A DNA stretch of 6,317 nt from Gemmatimonadaceae bacterium (GTDB lineage: Bacteria; Gemmatimonadota; Gemmatimonadetes; Gemmatimonadales; Gemmatimonadaceae), in assembly GCA_014378185.1 (NCBI GenBank), contig JACMOE010000708.1, forward strand, positions 1-6,317, read 5' to 3'. The notes under the pieces were generated by a model, which was not told the DNA's origin, made no database searches, and worked only from the letters and a program-made list of their open reading frames with translations. Made by a program: the position numbers and the translations under genes. Every line of letters begins with the position of its first letter. The stretch's first letter is position 1. This document shows positions 5,179 to 6,317 of this stretch, piece by piece.

Positions 5179-6317
5179 ATGCAGACCACCGATCCGAACC
5201 CTGACCACGCGCCGGCCGCGTTGTCGCACCCTTCGTCCGGTCCTGACAAGTTGCCGGGCATCACGCACATCATCGCGGTGGCCAGCGGCAAGGGCGGCGT
5301 GGGCAAGTCCACCGTCAGCGTCAATCTCGCGCTCGCGCTCCAACACGCCGGCTACCGTGTCGGGCTGCTTGACGCGGACATCCTGGGCCCCAGCATCCCT
5401 GTCATGCTGGGACTCGCCACCGGCGAGAAGCCCAGGACGACTGCGGACCAGAAGATCGTCCCAGCGCAACGATACGGCCTGAAGGTGATATCGATGGGCA
5501 TGCTCACCGGGGATGACAACCCGGCCATCCTGCGCGGACCGATGGTGGGCAAATACCTGAAAATGTTCATCGGCTCCGTGGAATGGGGACGGCTGGACTA
5601 TTTGATTCTTGACTTCCCGCCCGGCACTGGCGACACGCAACTGACATTGGCCCAGAGCGTTCCGCTGTCCGGCGCGATCGTCGTGACGACCCCGCAGGAT
5701 GTGAGCCTCAAGATTGCCCGCCGAGGGTTGCGTGCGTTCGAAACCTTGAATGTTGCGATCCTCGGCATCATCGAGAACATGAGCACCTTCACCTGCCCGC
5801 ACTGTGGAGAGGACACGGACATCTTTCGCCGTGGCGGCGGCGAGCGGATGGGCAGGGAGCTCGGCGTCCCATTTCTTGGTGCTATTCCGCTCGACGCCGA
5901 CATCGTCACGGGTGGGGACGAGGGGCTTCCGATCGTGGCCACCAGGGCGAGCTCTGTCGCAGCCACGTCCTATGTCGCGATCGCGACGGAGCTGGCCAGT
6001 CGGCTCGAGGCGCTTCCAACGACGGCGCTTGGAGCATTCGTCTGGAACTGGGAAACGAACGAGGGTGAGCCGGCCTGGATGGAGCACTCGATCCGGCCGA
6101 CGGGGTCTCCAACCACCCCGGTCGGTTTCCGTCGGCGAGATCCGCGCACTCTGTCTGTCCTCTGGGAGGATGGGCGCAGTGACGACCTCGACGTCCGCGA
6201 CCTTCGGCTGGCCTGCCCGTGCGCCCTCTGCGTTGAGGAAATGAGCGGACGGCCGCTCCTCAATCCAAGGAGCGTGATGCCGGACGTGGCCCCCCACGCG
6301 ATCACCAGCGCAGGCAA
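5179..6317 (+). CDS. Mrp/ApbC-type Fe-S carrier ATPase fused to a DUF971 domain, 3' end missing
   Basis: The frame opens at ATG 5179 with AGGAG (5170-5174) just upstream and stays open for 379 codons to the window edge. After a variable 25-residue N-terminus comes the Mrp/NBP35 P-loop ATPase: deviant Walker A SGKGGVGKST (36-45), LLDADILGPSIP (63-74), Walker B-like LILDFPPGTGD (142-152), TTPQDVSL (170-177) and the CPHC pair (Cys206, Cys209) in the region that binds a bridging Fe-S cluster in the dimer. Family members hold and transfer Fe-S clusters to apoproteins in the cytosol. A linker (about 285-316) leads to VLWEDGRSDDLDVRDLRLAC followed by PCALCVEEMSGRPLL (327-361), the hallmark of DUF971. 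This combination recalls HCF101 of chloroplasts, but the N-terminal DUF59 domain found there and in many Mrp proteins is absent. It is divergent from the SufR-like regulator and probably under its control. The gene symbol (mrp or apbC) is left blank because of the fusion. Confidence 0.9.
   Translation, partial: MQTTDPNPDHAPAALSHPSSGPDKLPGITHIIAVASGKGGVGKSTVSVNLALALQHAGYRVGLLDADILGPSIPVMLGLATGEKPRTTADQKIVPAQRYGLKVISMGMLTGDDNPAILRGPMVGKYLKMFIGSVEWGRLDYLILDFPPGTGDTQLTLAQSVPLSGAIVVTTPQDVSLKIARRGLRAFETLNVAILGIIENMSTFTCPHCGEDTDIFRRGGGERMGRELGVPFLGAIPLDADIVTGGDEGLPIVATRASSVAATSYVAIATELASRLEALPTTALGAFVWNWETNEGEPAWMEHSIRPTGSPTTPVGFRRRDPRTLSVLWEDGRSDDLDVRDLRLACPCALCVEEMSGRPLLNPRSVMPDVAPHAITSAG

Noticed and set aside
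5125..6297. Minus-strand open frame of 390 codons opposite the Mrp-like gene
   Set aside because: The plus strand carries clear Mrp and DUF971 motifs with a ribosome binding site and promoter; the antisense frame has no recognisable motif and reads through the operator region.
1..6317. CRISPR array, tRNA or rRNA genes
   Set aside because: No regularly spaced short repeats, cloverleaf-like segments or conserved rRNA stretches were seen on reading both strands.

Overview
This is a high-GC bacterial window in which almost every gene lies on the minus strand. Two plus-strand genes are exceptions: a P-loop kinase in the left third and an Mrp/ApbC-type ATPase at the right end. I cannot name the organism. 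The gene families fit a free-living aerobic soil or sediment bacterium, with Gemmatimonadota or a similar phylum as a guess rather than a finding.

Left part (1-2481). This region is eroded. It begins with the 5' part of a plastocyanin-like lipoprotein gene (minus strand, leaves the window). Next comes the last ~49 codons of an ABC-2 transporter permease with nothing recognisable upstream. A small P-loop kinase on the plus strand (588-1253) appears intact. It converges with, and overlaps, the 3' end of a decayed type II NADH dehydrogenase gene (1192-2299, minus). The ndh copy has a nonsense codon, a frame break with loss of the second FAD-binding segment, and a probable small N-terminal deletion. 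Just upstream of ndh lies a truncated 3' fragment of a regulator gene.

Middle (2490-4289). An intact soluble two-PAS histidine kinase has no response regulator beside it. It sits between two diverged copies (about 94% identical over 153 bp) of the 3' end of the same regulator gene. The copies differ mainly at third codon positions. They therefore appear to have diverged as working genes before one was cut down, which suggests recombination between related loci.

Right part (4450-6317). An intact SufR-like winged-helix regulator with a C-terminal cysteine cluster is divergent from an Mrp/ApbC-type iron-sulfur carrier ATPase. The ATPase carries a DUF971-type C-terminal domain, similar to plant HCF101 but without the N-terminal DUF59. 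The short AT-rich gap between them holds a 12-bp perfect palindrome, a second copy of its core 16 bp away, and a good -35/-10 promoter for the ATPase. The simplest reading is an Fe-S-responsive switch controlling an Fe-S carrier. The ancestral order was probably regulator then ndh, an Fe-S/respiration module later disrupted by arrival of the histidine kinase.
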